Origin: an uncultured Lachnospiraceae bacterium
GTDB taxonomy: Bacteria; Bacillota; Clostridia; Lachnospirales; Lachnospiraceae
Reading direction: 5' to 3'
Length of the DNA: 64,000 bases
Assembly: GCA_910587155.1 (NCBI GenBank)
Contig: CAJULA010000004.1
Span: 1-64,000, forward strand
Positions 8,720 to 17,199 of this stretch are shown here, piece by piece; the stretch's first letter is position 1, and each line of letters starts with the position of its first letter. The position numbers were made by a program, and so were the translations under genes. A model generated the notes under the pieces. The model searched no databases. It was not told the origin of the DNA and saw only the letters and a program-made list of their open reading frames with translations.

Positions 8720-11425
8720 TTATACACATTCTTCAATAAACTGCTCAAATGCTTCCATACTCATCAGAATCTTACGGGGCTTGGTTCCCTCTTCTTCTCC
8801 TACCACGCCGGCTTCATACAGCTGATCCATAATTCTCGCGGCACGGTTAAAACCGATCTTAAAGGCTCTCTGCAGCTGTCCGATGGACGCCTTGTCTTTC
8901 TCAATGATAAATCTGCCGGCCTCCACAAAATACTCGTCCCTACCGGCTGCACTGCCGCCTGCGCCGCCTCCGGACACACTGCCCATACTCTGGATCTGTT
9001 CCTGTATATCCTCACTGTATATATTGCCGACTGCCTGATTTTTCAGGAAATCAACCACATCCCCCACTTCCTTATCGGAAACAAAAGCGCCCTGGACACG
9101 GACCGGCTTGGGATAGCCCTGCGGATAAAACAGCATATCGCCTTTCCCCAACAGCTTTTCCGCGCCATTCATATCCAGGATCGTCCGGGAATCCACACCG
9201 CTGGATACGGCAAAGGCCACCCGGCTGGGCATATTGGCCTTGATCAGTCCGGTAATAACATCCACACTGGGCCTCTGCGTCGCTATAATCAGATGAATGC
9301 CCGCCGCCCGGGCAAGCTGTGCCAGACGACAGATAGACTCCTCCACCTCTCCCGGCGCCACCATCATCAGATCCGCCAGCTCGTCTACAATAATCACGAT
9401 CTGCGGCATCTTCGCAGGCGCATCTTCTCCTGTCATAGCCTCCACCTTTTTATTGTAGCCCTTCATGTCCCGCACGTTGAGATCCGCAAACTTTTTATAA
9501 CGGTCCGTCATTTCCGCCACGCCCCAGTGCAGGGCTCCGGCAGCCTTTTTCGGATCTGTGACTACCGGAATCAGCAGATGCGGGATACCGTTATAGACAC
9601 TCAGTTCCACTACTTTGGGATCTATCATAATCAGCTTCACATCATCCGGCGAAGCCTTGTACAAAATGCTCATAATCAGTGTATTGATACATACGCTCTT
9701 CCCCGAGCCTGTGGAACCGGCAATGAGCATATGGGGCATTTTCGCGATATCGGTTACCACAGTTTTTCCCGCGATATCTTTTCCCACCGCAAAAGCCAGA
9801 TTGGCCGGAAAGGTCTGAAACTCTTTGCTTTCCAGCAGATCCCGCAGAAAAACCATCGCATTTTCCCGGTTGGGCACTTCGATGCCGACAGCCGCCTTGC
9901 CCGGGATCGGTGCCTCGATGCGGATATCCGTCGCCGCCAGATTCAGCTTGATATCGTCTGTCAGACTGACGATCTTGCTTACCTTTACCCCCGGCTCCGG
10001 CTGCAGTTCATAACGTGTCACCGCAGGTCCCTGACTGATATCGGTCACAGTCACCTTTACCCCGAATGTCTGCAGTGTCTGCTGCAAATGAATCGCTGTC
10101 TCGCGCAGTTGTGCTTTCGTATCGCCAGAGCCTTTGTTATCCCCTTTATTGAGCAGATGCAGCGGCGGAAACGCATACTTTTCCAGACGTGTCGTATGTT
10201 TTGGCTCTTCCGGTCTCTGAGGCGGCGCGGAAACCGACCCGGAGGCCGGACTCTTTTTCTTTTCCCTTCCGCTTCCTGCTGTCTGCGTCATGGAAGCAGA
10301 CGCCGTTTTCTCCGGTGTTTCTTCCTCCGCAGAGGCGGTAAAATCCTCCTCTGGCTGCATCATGGCAGAATCCGGCCCCTCCTCCATTTCCATACTATCC
10401 TCGATGCCGATACCCGCATCTGCCGTCTCCATATCAAAGCCCGGTTCTTCATCCAATGCCATAAAAGAACCGTCCTCCGGCAGCAGCACTTCCGTCATAT
10501 TCCCCGGCTGGTATGGCTGAATACGAAGTTTGTCCTGCTTCCCGTCTTCTCCGGCTGTATGGATACGGATTCGCTCCATTCCCGCACTTTCTGCTTCATT
10601 TACTACGATCTCATGGATATTATCACTATGCGAGGCCTCTCTGGCCGGCTTTTCCAGCGCCGTATCCAGTATGACACCGGAAACCTTCCTGTCCATGCGC
10701 AGTATCTTCTCCTGTTCTTCCTGCTCCCGTTTCAGACGCATCTCTTCCCGGCGCGCTCTCTCCTCCTCCCGGCGGCGCTCACTGCGCTCCCGCCTGCGAT
10801 TGGAATCCTCCCGGGCACTCTCATATACTTTCCTGCTCCCTGCCCGCACCCCTTTTAACAGAGATTTTTCCGTGATAATGACAATGCAGATGATCGCCAG
10901 CACGATCAGAACCAGAATCGTCCCTGTCTTGTCCAGGAAATGATTGAGCAGATAAGCCACGGAACCGAACAGAATGCCCCCGCCCCGTCTGTTCTCACTG
11001 CTGTGCGCATAAAAAGCCAGGATATCATACTCATCCAGCGCAGATACGATTCCGCCTGTCATATCAAAAACGATCCCTGCCAGAAACACAAGGATGACAC
11101 CTGCCGCCAGCTTGATCGTAGCGACACACTCTCCCCTGTTCGCCAGTCTGAATGCCACTGCGACAAAGATAAGAAACGGCGCCGCATAGGCAGGCATACC
11201 GAATATCCCGAACAAAAAACGGCTGATGGCGTCACCGACCGGCCCGATCAGGCCAAAATTGCACAAAAATAAAAGGACAGCCAGCGCCAGCACGACGATC
11301 AGCGAAATCTCGTCCCGCAGACTGCTCTCAGACTCACTGCTCCGCGCCGCGGACGTACTCTGCCTGCCCTTTCCCCTGCTGCTTCCCGTATTCTGTTTTT
11401 TCCTGCTTCCTTTTGCTGCTGCCAC
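8720..11425 (-). CDS. ftsK: FtsK/SpoIIIE-family DNA translocase
   Basis: 901 residues. The N-terminal part has about four membrane segments within residues 39-186. A highly charged linker follows (coiled, Arg/Glu-rich at 200-245, acidic at 310-370). The FtsK motor occupies the rest, with Walker A at about 570-577 (GSTGSGKS), Walker B around IVIIVDELADLMM and ATQRPSVDVITG. A C-terminal gamma winged helix for recognising oriented DNA motifs (IGQLQRAFKIGFNRAARIMDQL) ends the protein. It pumps chromosome arms through the division or sporulation septum; in a spore-former it may act as SpoIIIE. The start is GTG with an AGGTGAG site. It has its own promoter at 11513-11541. Confidence 0.93.
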   Translation of the reverse strand: MAAAKGSRKKQNTGSSRGKGRQSTSAARSSESESSLRDEISLIVVLALAVLLFLCNFGLIGPVGDAISRFLFGIFGMPAYAAPFLIFVAVAFRLANRGECVATIKLAAGVILVFLAGIVFDMTGGIVSALDEYDILAFYAHSSENRRGGGILFGSVAYLLNHFLDKTGTILVLIVLAIICIVIITEKSLLKGVRAGSRKVYESAREDSNRRRERSERRREEERARREEMRLKREQEEQEKILRMDRKVSGVILDTALEKPAREASHSDNIHEIVVNEAESAGMERIRIHTAGEDGKQDKLRIQPYQPGNMTEVLLPEDGSFMALDEEPGFDMETADAGIGIEDSMEMEEGPDSAMMQPEEDFTASAEEETPEKTASASMTQTAGSGREKKKSPASGSVSAPPQRPEEPKHTTRLEKYAFPPLHLLNKGDNKGSGDTKAQLRETAIHLQQTLQTFGVKVTVTDISQGPAVTRYELQPEPGVKVSKIVSLTDDIKLNLAATDIRIEAPIPGKAAVGIEVPNRENAMVFLRDLLESKEFQTFPANLAFAVGKDIAGKTVVTDIAKMPHMLIAGSTGSGKSVCINTLIMSILYKASPDDVKLIMIDPKVVELSVYNGIPHLLIPVVTDPKKAAGALHWGVAEMTDRYKKFADLNVRDMKGYNKKVEAMTGEDAPAKMPQIVIIVDELADLMMVAPGEVEESICRLAQLARAAGIHLIIATQRPSVDVITGLIKANMPSRVAFAVSSGVDSRTILDMNGAEKLLGKGDMLFYPQGYPKPVRVQGAFVSDKEVGDVVDFLKNQAVGNIYSEDIQEQIQSMGSVSGGGAGGSAAGRDEYFVEAGRFIIEKDKASIGQLQRAFKIGFNRAARIMDQLYEAGVVGEEEGTKPRKILMSMEAFEQFIEECV

Positions 11426-11455
11426 ACTCTCACCTGCCGCCGTTATTTCAAAACA

Positions 11456-11486
11456 CCGCCCGTCCCGCAGAAAACATGACGGGCGG
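11456..11486 (-). promoter_or_regulatory. GC-rich hairpin in the ftsK leader
   Basis: CCGCCCGTC (11456-11464) pairs perfectly with GACGGGCGG (11478-11486) around a 13-nt loop. On the minus strand it is followed by TGTTTT. It lies downstream of the ftsK promoter and upstream of its start codon, so it could be a leader attenuator as well as a terminator for leuCD read-through. Confidence 0.55.
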
Positions 11487-11512
11487 CTTATGTCAAAAAT
11501 TGCACATTGTTG

Positions 11513-11541
11513 AGTATAGCACTTTTTTCCCTGCCTTGCAA
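11513..11541 (-). promoter_or_regulatory. Sigma-A-type promoter for ftsK
   Basis: TTGCAA (11541-11536), a 17-bp spacer and TATACT (11518-11513) on the minus strand. Transcription would begin near 11506, giving a leader of about 80 nt that contains the GC-rich hairpin. Confidence 0.6.
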
Positions 11542-11577
11542 TGAGAAACCTGTGGCGGTTGAAAAAAGCTGCCCCAA

Positions 11578-12069
11578 TCAGCTTTTCCCACTGTTGATAT
11601 AGTTGATCAGGCCCTCCGCCTGTATAATCCTCTGCATAAACTCCGGAAATGCCTGCCCCTGCCAGGATTTTCCGGTCGTAACATCCACGATCAGGCCACT
11701 GTCAAAATCTATCTCCACGCAGTCTCCCTCCGAGATCTCCCTGGCCGCCTGGGGACATTCGATAATCGGCAAACCGATATTAATGGCATTGCGGTAAAAA
11801 ATTCTGGCAAAGGTTTCCGCAATCACACAGCCTACGCCCGCCGCCTTGATGGCTATGGGTGCATGCTCTCTGGAAGAACCGCAGCCGAAATTTTTATTGG
11901 CTACCATGATATCTCCCTTTTTCACTTTATGGATGAATTCTCTGTCAATATCCTCCATACAATGTAATGCCAGTTCCCCGGGGTCTGAAGAATTCAGGTA
12001 TCTGGCGGGGATGATCACATCCGTATCCACATTATCTCCATATTTAAAAACACTGCCTTTTGCTTTCAT
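11578..12069 (-). CDS. leuD: 3-isopropylmalate dehydratase small subunit
   Basis: 163 residues from the ATG at 12069, with a GGAGG site nine bases upstream; the open frame extends further but only into the end of leuC. LeuD with LeuC isomerises 2-isopropylmalate to 3-isopropylmalate in leucine synthesis. Family features are visible: KYGDNVDTDVIIPARYL at the N-terminus, GCGSSREHAPIA in the swivelling domain and the FYRNAINIGLPII strand. It follows leuC by 16 bp. The length fits the short HacB/LeuD2 type common in Clostridia. Confidence 0.95.
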   Translation of the reverse strand: MKAKGSVFKYGDNVDTDVIIPARYLNSSDPGELALHCMEDIDREFIHKVKKGDIMVANKNFGCGSSREHAPIAIKAAGVGCVIAETFARIFYRNAINIGLPIIECPQAAREISEGDCVEIDFDSGLIVDVTTGKSWQGQAFPEFMQRIIQAEGLINYINSGKS

Positions 12070-12085
12070 ATTTTCTGTGCCTCCT

Positions 12086-13354
12086 TTATCTGTCAAGCTG
12101 CTCCGGGCCGGCAATCTTTCCCATAACCGCACTGGCTGCCGCGACTGCCGGGCTGGCAAGGTAAATTTCCGACTCCACATGTCCCATACGTCCTACAAAG
12201 TTCCGGTTCGTCGTGGAGACACACCGCTCTCCCGCCGCCAGGATCCCCATATAGCCGCCCAGGCAGGGCCCACAGGTAGGCGTACTCACAACAGCGCCCG
12301 CCTCGATCAGTATTTTCAGCAGGCCCTCCTCCATTGCCTGAAGATAAATGGACTGAGTCGCCGGCAGAATGATACAGCGCATCCCCTTTGCCACATGCCG
12401 TCCCTTCAGAATCTGCGCGGCAATACGGATATCGTCCAGTCTGCCATTGGTACAGGAGCCGATGACAACCTGATCAATCCTGATATCTTCCGTAATCTCA
12501 TCGATGGTCTTTGTATTTTCAGGAAGATGGGGAAAAGCCACCGTGGGACGCAGCTTACTCAGATCAATCGTATATTCCGCGTCATATACAGCATCCTCAT
12601 CCGCTTCATAAATGGTATATTGTTTCCGGGAGTGTTCCTTCATATAAGAAACGGCTTTTTCGTCCACCGGAAAAATACCGTTTTTACCGCCCGCCTCAAT
12701 GGCCATATTGGCTATGGTAAACCGGTCGTCCATCGACAGACTGGCGATACCGTCCCCCGTAAACTCCATGGACTTGTACAGGGCGCCGTCCACACCGATC
12801 GTGCCAATGATATGTAAGATGATATCCTTGCCGCTGACCCACCTGGAAGGTTTCCCCGTCAGGCAAAACCTGATCGCCGAAGGCACCTTGAACCACGCCT
12901 TGCCGGTCGCCATACCCGCCGCCATATCCGTACTGCCCACACCGGTGGAAAAAGCCCCCAGCGCACCATACGTACAAGTATGGGAATCCGCGCCAATGAT
13001 CACATCTCCCGCCACTGTCAGTCCTTTCTCCGGCAGGAGCGCATGTTCAATCCCCATCTCCCCCACCTCAAAATAGTTGGTAATCTCATGCTTTCTTGCA
13101 AATTCACGGACACATTTGCAGTGTTCCGCTGATTTGATGTCCTTGTTTGGTACAAAATGATCCGGTACAAGGGCAATCTTATCCCTGTCAAACACACCCT
13201 TCGTATGCATCTTTTCCATTTCTTTCATTGCCACCGGACTGGTAATATCATTTCCCAGAACCAGATCCAGATCAGCCTCGATCAGCTGCCCGGCCTCCAC
13301 CTTCTCCAGCCCGGCATGAGTGGCCAGAATTTTTTGCGTCATTGTCATTCCCAT
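12086..13354 (-). CDS. leuC: 3-isopropylmalate dehydratase large subunit
   Basis: 422 residues from ATG 13354, which has GGAGG six bases upstream; the longer frame to 13396 has no such site. This is the aconitase-family [4Fe-4S] subunit. Cluster cysteines lie in VIGSCTNGRLDD and TPTCGPCLGGYMG, and the substrate-site segments GADSHTCTYGALGAFSTGVGS-like (about residues 122-142) are present. It is the HacA/LeuC2 short form. It is transcribed divergently from the LysR regulator at 13524, a classical arrangement for local control. Confidence 0.95.
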   Translation of the reverse strand: MGMTMTQKILATHAGLEKVEAGQLIEADLDLVLGNDITSPVAMKEMEKMHTKGVFDRDKIALVPDHFVPNKDIKSAEHCKCVREFARKHEITNYFEVGEMGIEHALLPEKGLTVAGDVIIGADSHTCTYGALGAFSTGVGSTDMAAGMATGKAWFKVPSAIRFCLTGKPSRWVSGKDIILHIIGTIGVDGALYKSMEFTGDGIASLSMDDRFTIANMAIEAGGKNGIFPVDEKAVSYMKEHSRKQYTIYEADEDAVYDAEYTIDLSKLRPTVAFPHLPENTKTIDEITEDIRIDQVVIGSCTNGRLDDIRIAAQILKGRHVAKGMRCIILPATQSIYLQAMEEGLLKILIEAGAVVSTPTCGPCLGGYMGILAAGERCVSTTNRNFVGRMGHVESEIYLASPAVAAASAVMGKIAGPEQLDR

Positions 13355-13407
13355 TTTTTGTCCTCCTGTCACTGTCCCGCGTCCGTGAACCATCACTTTT
13401 TATGAGT

Positions 13408-13435
13408 ATTCTATCATGAAAGAGCATACTTTCAA
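13408..13435 (-). promoter_or_regulatory. Promoter for leuCD
   Basis: TTGAAA (13435-13430), a 16-bp spacer and TAGAAT (13413-13408) on the minus strand, upstream of leuC. A LysR-type box lies about 24 bp further upstream. Confidence 0.55.
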
Positions 13436-13458
13436 AATACCTGTTATTTATGTTTACT

Positions 13459-13473
13459 ATAACTATTTCTTAT
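13459..13473. promoter_or_regulatory. LysR-type box ATAA-N7-TTAT
   Basis: ATAACTATTTCTTAT matches the LTTR core T-N11-A in its palindromic form ATAA-N7-TTAT. It sits in the leuC/lysR divergent intergenic region, where a LysR regulator would repress itself and control leuCD. Confidence 0.5.
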
Positions 13474-13523
13474 GATAAACTAATCTAATATAACCAAAGG
13501 TCCCCAAAATTCAGGAGGCAGTC

Positions 13524-14465
13524 ATGGAACATAATCTGAATCTCTATCATATTTTTCACACGGTGGCCAAATGCGGTAATATTTCGGCGGCAGCAGGCCG
13601 GCTCTTTATCAGCCAGCCTGCCATCAGCAAATCCATCTCACGGCTGGAACAAAGTCTCGGGACCGTCCTTTTTATACGCAGCTCCCGGGGGGTTTCCCTG
13701 ACACCGGAAGGTGAAATCCTTTTCCGGCAGGTGGATGCCGCTTTTGCCTCCATCCGTCTGGGGGAAGAACAGCTTCGCAGAGCCGGGGAACTGGGACTGG
13801 GCCATCTGTCCATCGGTGTCAGCACCACACTTTGCCGCTATGTATTACTGCCTTACCTGCGCGCTTATATTCATGCCAATCCTCATATCAGAATCTCCGT
13901 TTCCTGCCAGCCCAGCTATCAGACCATGCGTGCCCTGGAAAACGGTGATCTCGACATCGGTCTGATCGGCGAACCGTCGAAAGCGGGACGACTGCAGTTT
14001 TACCCACTGCGTGAAATCCAGGATATCTTTGTCACCACAAAAACATACCTGGAAAATCTCAGAAAACGCAGCCGTATCGAACATAAGGAAACCACCGCTT
14101 CCATCTTTTCCAGAGCTGCTCTCCTGCTTCTGGACAAAGACAATCTGACCAGACAGTATGTGGATCAGTATCTGCCACGGGATATACTGGAAAATGACCG
14201 GCTGATCGAAGTATCCACCATGGATCTGCTGATTGAGTTTGCAAAAATAGATATGGGCGTAGCCTGTGTCATTTCGGATTTTGTCCGGGAAGAACTGGAA
14301 AACGGAAAACTGATCTGTCTGAAATCTCCCGTCCCCATTCCGAAACGCAAAATCGGCTTTGCCTGCGGCAAACAGGCCGGCGAAAGCCGGTTCGTAAAAA
14401 ACTTTTTCAGCCTGATCTCCTCTAAACCTGTATACACGCTTGACAGTACCGAAAAATCCTGTTAA
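13524..14465 (+). CDS. LysR-family transcriptional regulator, probable leuCD regulator
   Basis: 313 residues. The N-terminal winged helix-turn-helix (residues 1-60; GNISAAAGRLFISQPAISKS is the recognition region) is followed by the periplasmic-binding-like effector domain (LSIGVSTTLCRYVLLPYL onward). Divergent placement from leuCD with an ATAA-N7-TTAT box between them suggests it controls the isopropylmalate isomerase genes; the effector might be a leucine-pathway intermediate (inference). The start has a strong AGGAGG site. A separate promoter for the downstream tetR gene is embedded in its 3' end. Confidence 0.88.
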   Translation: MEHNLNLYHIFHTVAKCGNISAAAGRLFISQPAISKSISRLEQSLGTVLFIRSSRGVSLTPEGEILFRQVDAAFASIRLGEEQLRRAGELGLGHLSIGVSTTLCRYVLLPYLRAYIHANPHIRISVSCQPSYQTMRALENGDLDIGLIGEPSKAGRLQFYPLREIQDIFVTTKTYLENLRKRSRIEHKETTASIFSRAALLLLDKDNLTRQYVDQYLPRDILENDRLIEVSTMDLLIEFAKIDMGVACVISDFVREELENGKLICLKSPVPIPKRKIGFACGKQAGESRFVKNFFSLISSKPVYTLDSTEKSC

Positions 14466-14468
14466 GAT
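14440..14468 (+). promoter_or_regulatory. Promoter for the tetR gene at 14505
   Basis: TTGACA (14440-14445), a 17-bp spacer and TAAGAT (14463-14468). The -35 box lies inside the last codons of the LysR gene, so the TetR gene can be transcribed on its own. Confidence 0.55.
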
Positions 14469-14504
14469 GAATCATTCATTTTTGCTATTAAAAGGAGTTC
14501 CTTT

Positions 14505-15173
14505 ATGAACGAACGCATCAAATCCATTGCTGCCGCGGCAGCCACTCTTTTTTTACAGCAGGGATACGCCAAAACGCAGATCAGCCATATTGCGAAGGCC
14601 GTTGGTATCTCTGTCGGGACAATCTATCACGATTTCACCGGAAAAAAAGAAATCATGCATTTTGTCCTCAAATGTATCGTTGATCCTGACTTTGCAGACC
14701 AGGATTTTGAGAAACCCATTACGGACGACCTATTTTCCGGCCTGGAAAATGAGATTGTGTCTTTACTTGAGGATACCCTTGCGGATTTTTCCTCTCATCT
14801 GGCTGACCACGCTGCTTCCTACCGTTTTGAATCTCTCATTTCAGATACTTTTGATCTGCTGTCCAGATACGCGGAAGGCTGTCTGTTCATAGAAAAGAAT
14901 CAGTACGAGTTCAAATATCTGGCCAGGCATTATCGGAAAGGCCGTCGGAGATTCCTCCGGATCATGACGCAGTACCTTATGGTCTTTATCGAAAACGGCG
15001 CCGTACGACCTCTGGAACATATCGAGTTAACCGCCGCCCTGATCGTGGAACTATTGTCATGGTGGGCGATGGGCATACGGTACTCTTCGTTTGAAACGCA
15101 GGATATCCCTTCGGATCTTGCCAAAAGCATCTGCATGGACAATATCCTGGCCGCTTATCAGATATCCTACTGA
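14505..15173 (+). CDS. TetR/AcrR-family transcriptional regulator
   Basis: 222 residues. The TetR helix-turn-helix is clear: AATLFLQQGYAKTQISHIAKAVGISVGTIYHDF, with the family-typical GTIY(H)DF end at about residues 43-49. The ligand-binding C-terminal part is divergent, and no target can be named. The start has AAAGGAG seven bases upstream. The gene lies 39 bp after the LysR gene and ends before a strong bidirectional terminator. No efflux pump is adjacent, so its regulon is probably elsewhere. Confidence 0.88.
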   Translation: MNERIKSIAAAAATLFLQQGYAKTQISHIAKAVGISVGTIYHDFTGKKEIMHFVLKCIVDPDFADQDFEKPITDDLFSGLENEIVSLLEDTLADFSSHLADHAASYRFESLISDTFDLLSRYAEGCLFIEKNQYEFKYLARHYRKGRRRFLRIMTQYLMVFIENGAVRPLEHIELTAALIVELLSWWAMGIRYSSFETQDIPSDLAKSICMDNILAAYQISY

Positions 15174-15223
15174 AGACCGCCCCGCAAATCCACTGTCCCT
15201 GTCTTTCATGCCGGGCGCACTCA

Positions 15224-15257
15224 AAAACGCCGGATGCATACCCGCATCCGGCGTTTT
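15224..15257. terminator. Bidirectional intrinsic terminator
   Basis: A perfect 14-bp stem, AAAACGCCGGATGC (15224-15237) with GCATCCGGCGTTTT (15244-15257), and a 6-nt loop. It has A/T flanks on both sides and sits between the convergent tetR and lactonase-like genes. Confidence 0.9.
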
Positions 15258-15293
15258 GCCGTTTTCTTTATTTTTTCTTCTATATCCCCCACA

Positions 15294-16361
15294 TCATGCC
15301 TGGGAAACCAGTTTATGGAAGATCACACAATTCGGCCTGTCCACCGGCATTTCCTTTCCGTTCATGACAAGCAGCCCGTTCTCCAGATCCACGTTAAAAA
15401 ATGTCATCGTATTGGATTCATGATTCAAAGATACAATATGGCGCAGATCCGGGAAAAAGTTGGCATCCTTCGGATAATCGCCACTGATTGGCAGACACAG
15501 CAGCTTTGTCAGTTCTCCCGACTCATGGTTCACCTGATAGACAATCACACTGTTATCTCCCGCATTGGAGCTGATCAGATAATTGTCATCCGCCGAAAAA
15601 TTCAGTGTACAGGCTGCTGATCCCGTAGAATGATAATCATTCAGAGTGGAAATGGTCTGCAATTTCTCAAACTCGGGATTCCCCCTGACCACTTTATAAC
15701 TGTACACGTCAATAATATTTTTAAGTTCATGTACAATATAAAGGAACTTCCCGTCCTTTGTGAACTTCACATGACGGGGAGCGGATTCGATTTCGCTCCG
15801 GATCACATCTATCTGCTTGACCTTCCCCGTATTCTCATTGAACCGGTATACATTCACATGATCCATACCCAGATCTGCCGCCAGCACATACTGATTGTCC
15901 CTGGTCATCTTCACGCAGCTGATATGCGGCCTGAAATTCCGTTCCGCAATACTGCCCAGGCCCTTATGAAATACCTCATCGGTAATCCCGCCGATACTGC
16001 CGTCCTCATTCAGACTCAGTACGGTCAGCTTCCCGTCATGATAGCCTGCCACAAAAAGAAATCTGTCATTATAATCCGTGGACAGATAACAGCCTCTCAT
16101 ACCATTGATCGAACCATGCCCCAGTATTTTCAGTTCCCCGCTGGCAGGGTTGATCTCATACGCCTCCACACCGGTATCCGTTATGGAATACAGGTATTTC
16201 ATATTATGGGAGATCGTCACATAGGAAGAATTGCTGATCTTGACCTGATCTTTCTCAATAAACCGGCCATTTTCCATATCCACATCATAAATCTTAATGC
16301 CATGCGCATCTCCCGATGTCGTGTAAGTAGATACATAAGCAACATATTTATCCTGATTCAT
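15294..16361 (-). CDS. Lactonase-family seven-bladed beta-propeller protein
   Basis: 355 residues from the ATG at 16361, six bases after GGAGG. Repeated blade motifs (for example YVTISHNMKYLYSITDTG, FLFVAGYHDGKLTVLSLNEDG, VKFTKDGKFLYIVHELKNII, DDNYLISSNAGDNSVIVYQV) identify the lactonase family that includes 6-phosphogluconolactonase Pgl/YbhE. The reaction is likely hydrolysis of a sugar lactone in the cytosol; the exact substrate cannot be assigned, and propellers of this family are often misannotated. There is no signal peptide. It has its own strong promoter at 16451-16479 and is divergent from the polyamine-uptake region. Confidence 0.8.
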   Translation of the reverse strand: MNQDKYVAYVSTYTTSGDAHGIKIYDVDMENGRFIEKDQVKISNSSYVTISHNMKYLYSITDTGVEAYEINPASGELKILGHGSINGMRGCYLSTDYNDRFLFVAGYHDGKLTVLSLNEDGSIGGITDEVFHKGLGSIAERNFRPHISCVKMTRDNQYVLAADLGMDHVNVYRFNENTGKVKQIDVIRSEIESAPRHVKFTKDGKFLYIVHELKNIIDVYSYKVVRGNPEFEKLQTISTLNDYHSTGSAACTLNFSADDNYLISSNAGDNSVIVYQVNHESGELTKLLCLPISGDYPKDANFFPDLRHIVSLNHESNTMTFFNVDLENGLLVMNGKEMPVDRPNCVIFHKLVSQA

Positions 16362-16450
16362 TTCCATCCATCCTCCATCCTGCCAGCTACAGGCAGCGTC
16401 TGAATCCGCCAAAGGTCATGTCCGATCCATACCGCATTATTTTTCTCAAT

Positions 16451-16479
16451 ATTATAACATGCAAAAGTGCTAATCTCAA
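16451..16479 (-). promoter_or_regulatory. Promoter for the lactonase-family gene
   Basis: TTGAGA (16479-16474), a 17-bp spacer and a perfect TATAAT (16456-16451) on the minus strand. Confidence 0.65.
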
Positions 16480-16513
16480 TAGGAGGGTCTCACATATTTT
16501 TTTACATTTTTCG

Positions 16514-16541
16514 TTGACAACAGTCAGAAACGCAGTATAAT
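16514..16541 (+). promoter_or_regulatory. Promoter for the regulator-potABC operon
   Basis: A consensus TTGACA (16514-16519), a 16-bp spacer and a consensus TATAAT (16536-16541). This is one of the strongest-looking promoters in the window. A palindrome lies just downstream at 16560-16573. Confidence 0.75.
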
Positions 16542-16559
16542 AGTTATCGACACTTGTTT

Positions 16560-16573
16560 AGTTTTATTAAACT
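16560..16573. promoter_or_regulatory. Palindrome AGTTT-N4-AAACT, candidate autoregulatory operator
   Basis: It starts about 12 bp downstream of the expected transcription start of the cupin-XRE regulator. Its position fits a roadblock operator for the regulator's own helix-turn-helix domain. Confidence 0.4.
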
Positions 16574-16605
16574 TTATGTTTATTATTGCTTACCGGAGTA
16601 CTTTT

Positions 16606-17145
16606 ATGAATATCGGAAACAAAATCAAGGCATTGCGGGTTCAGAAAGGGCTGACGCAGGAAGAGCTGGCAGACCGGGCCGAGCTCTCCAAGGGGTTTAT
16701 CTCCCAGGTGGAACGGGATCTGACCTCTCCGTCCATTGCCACGCTTATGGATATTCTGCAATGCCTGGGAACGGATCTGAAAGATTTTTTTAACGAGGAC
16801 ACGGAAGAACAGATTGTGTTTCATAAAGAAGACTTCTTCGAAAAACTGGAAACTGACCGGAAGTATATGACTGAATGGATCATTCCCAATGCGCAGAAAA
16901 ACATCATGGAACCGATCCGTCTGACGCTGGAGCCGGAAAGTACCACTTATCCTGACAATCCCCATGAAGGCGAGGAATTCGGGTATGTGCTCTCCGGCAG
17001 TATCATTCTGCATCTGGGCAAAAAGTCCTATCCGGTGAAAAAGGGAGAAACCTTTTATTTTACTCCCAGGGCAACCCACTATATCGAATGTGGGAAAAAA
17101 TCCGGTGCCATTGTCATCTGGGTCAGCAGCCCGCCAAGTTTTTAA
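16606..17145 (+). CDS. XRE-family regulator with cupin sensor domain (PuuR-like)
   Basis: 179 residues from ATG 16606 (GGAG upstream; an earlier ATG at 16576 lacks a site). The N-terminal XRE helix-turn-helix is IKALRVQKGLTQEELADRAELSKGFISQVERD at about 6-37. The C-terminal cupin domain spans about 105-175 (HEGEEFGYVLSGSIILHLG and FYFTPRATHYIEC). Regulators of this shape precede polyamine uptake operons in many Clostridia and resemble the putrescine repressor PuuR. It lies directly upstream of potABCD and is probably cotranscribed, so it likely senses polyamines. Confidence 0.85.
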   Translation: MNIGNKIKALRVQKGLTQEELADRAELSKGFISQVERDLTSPSIATLMDILQCLGTDLKDFFNEDTEEQIVFHKEDFFEKLETDRKYMTEWIIPNAQKNIMEPIRLTLEPESTTYPDNPHEGEEFGYVLSGSIILHLGKKSYPVKKGETFYFTPRATHYIECGKKSGAIVIWVSSPPSF

Positions 17146-17199
17146 GAATTACTGTCAAAGACGTAACATCAGCTCTGAACGGTTATGGAGGGAATGATC

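Noticed and set aside
9293..10858. 521-codon plus-strand ORF opposite ftsK
   Set aside because: The ftsK frame has unmistakable motor motifs; this is a shadow ORF with His/Arg-rich noise composition.
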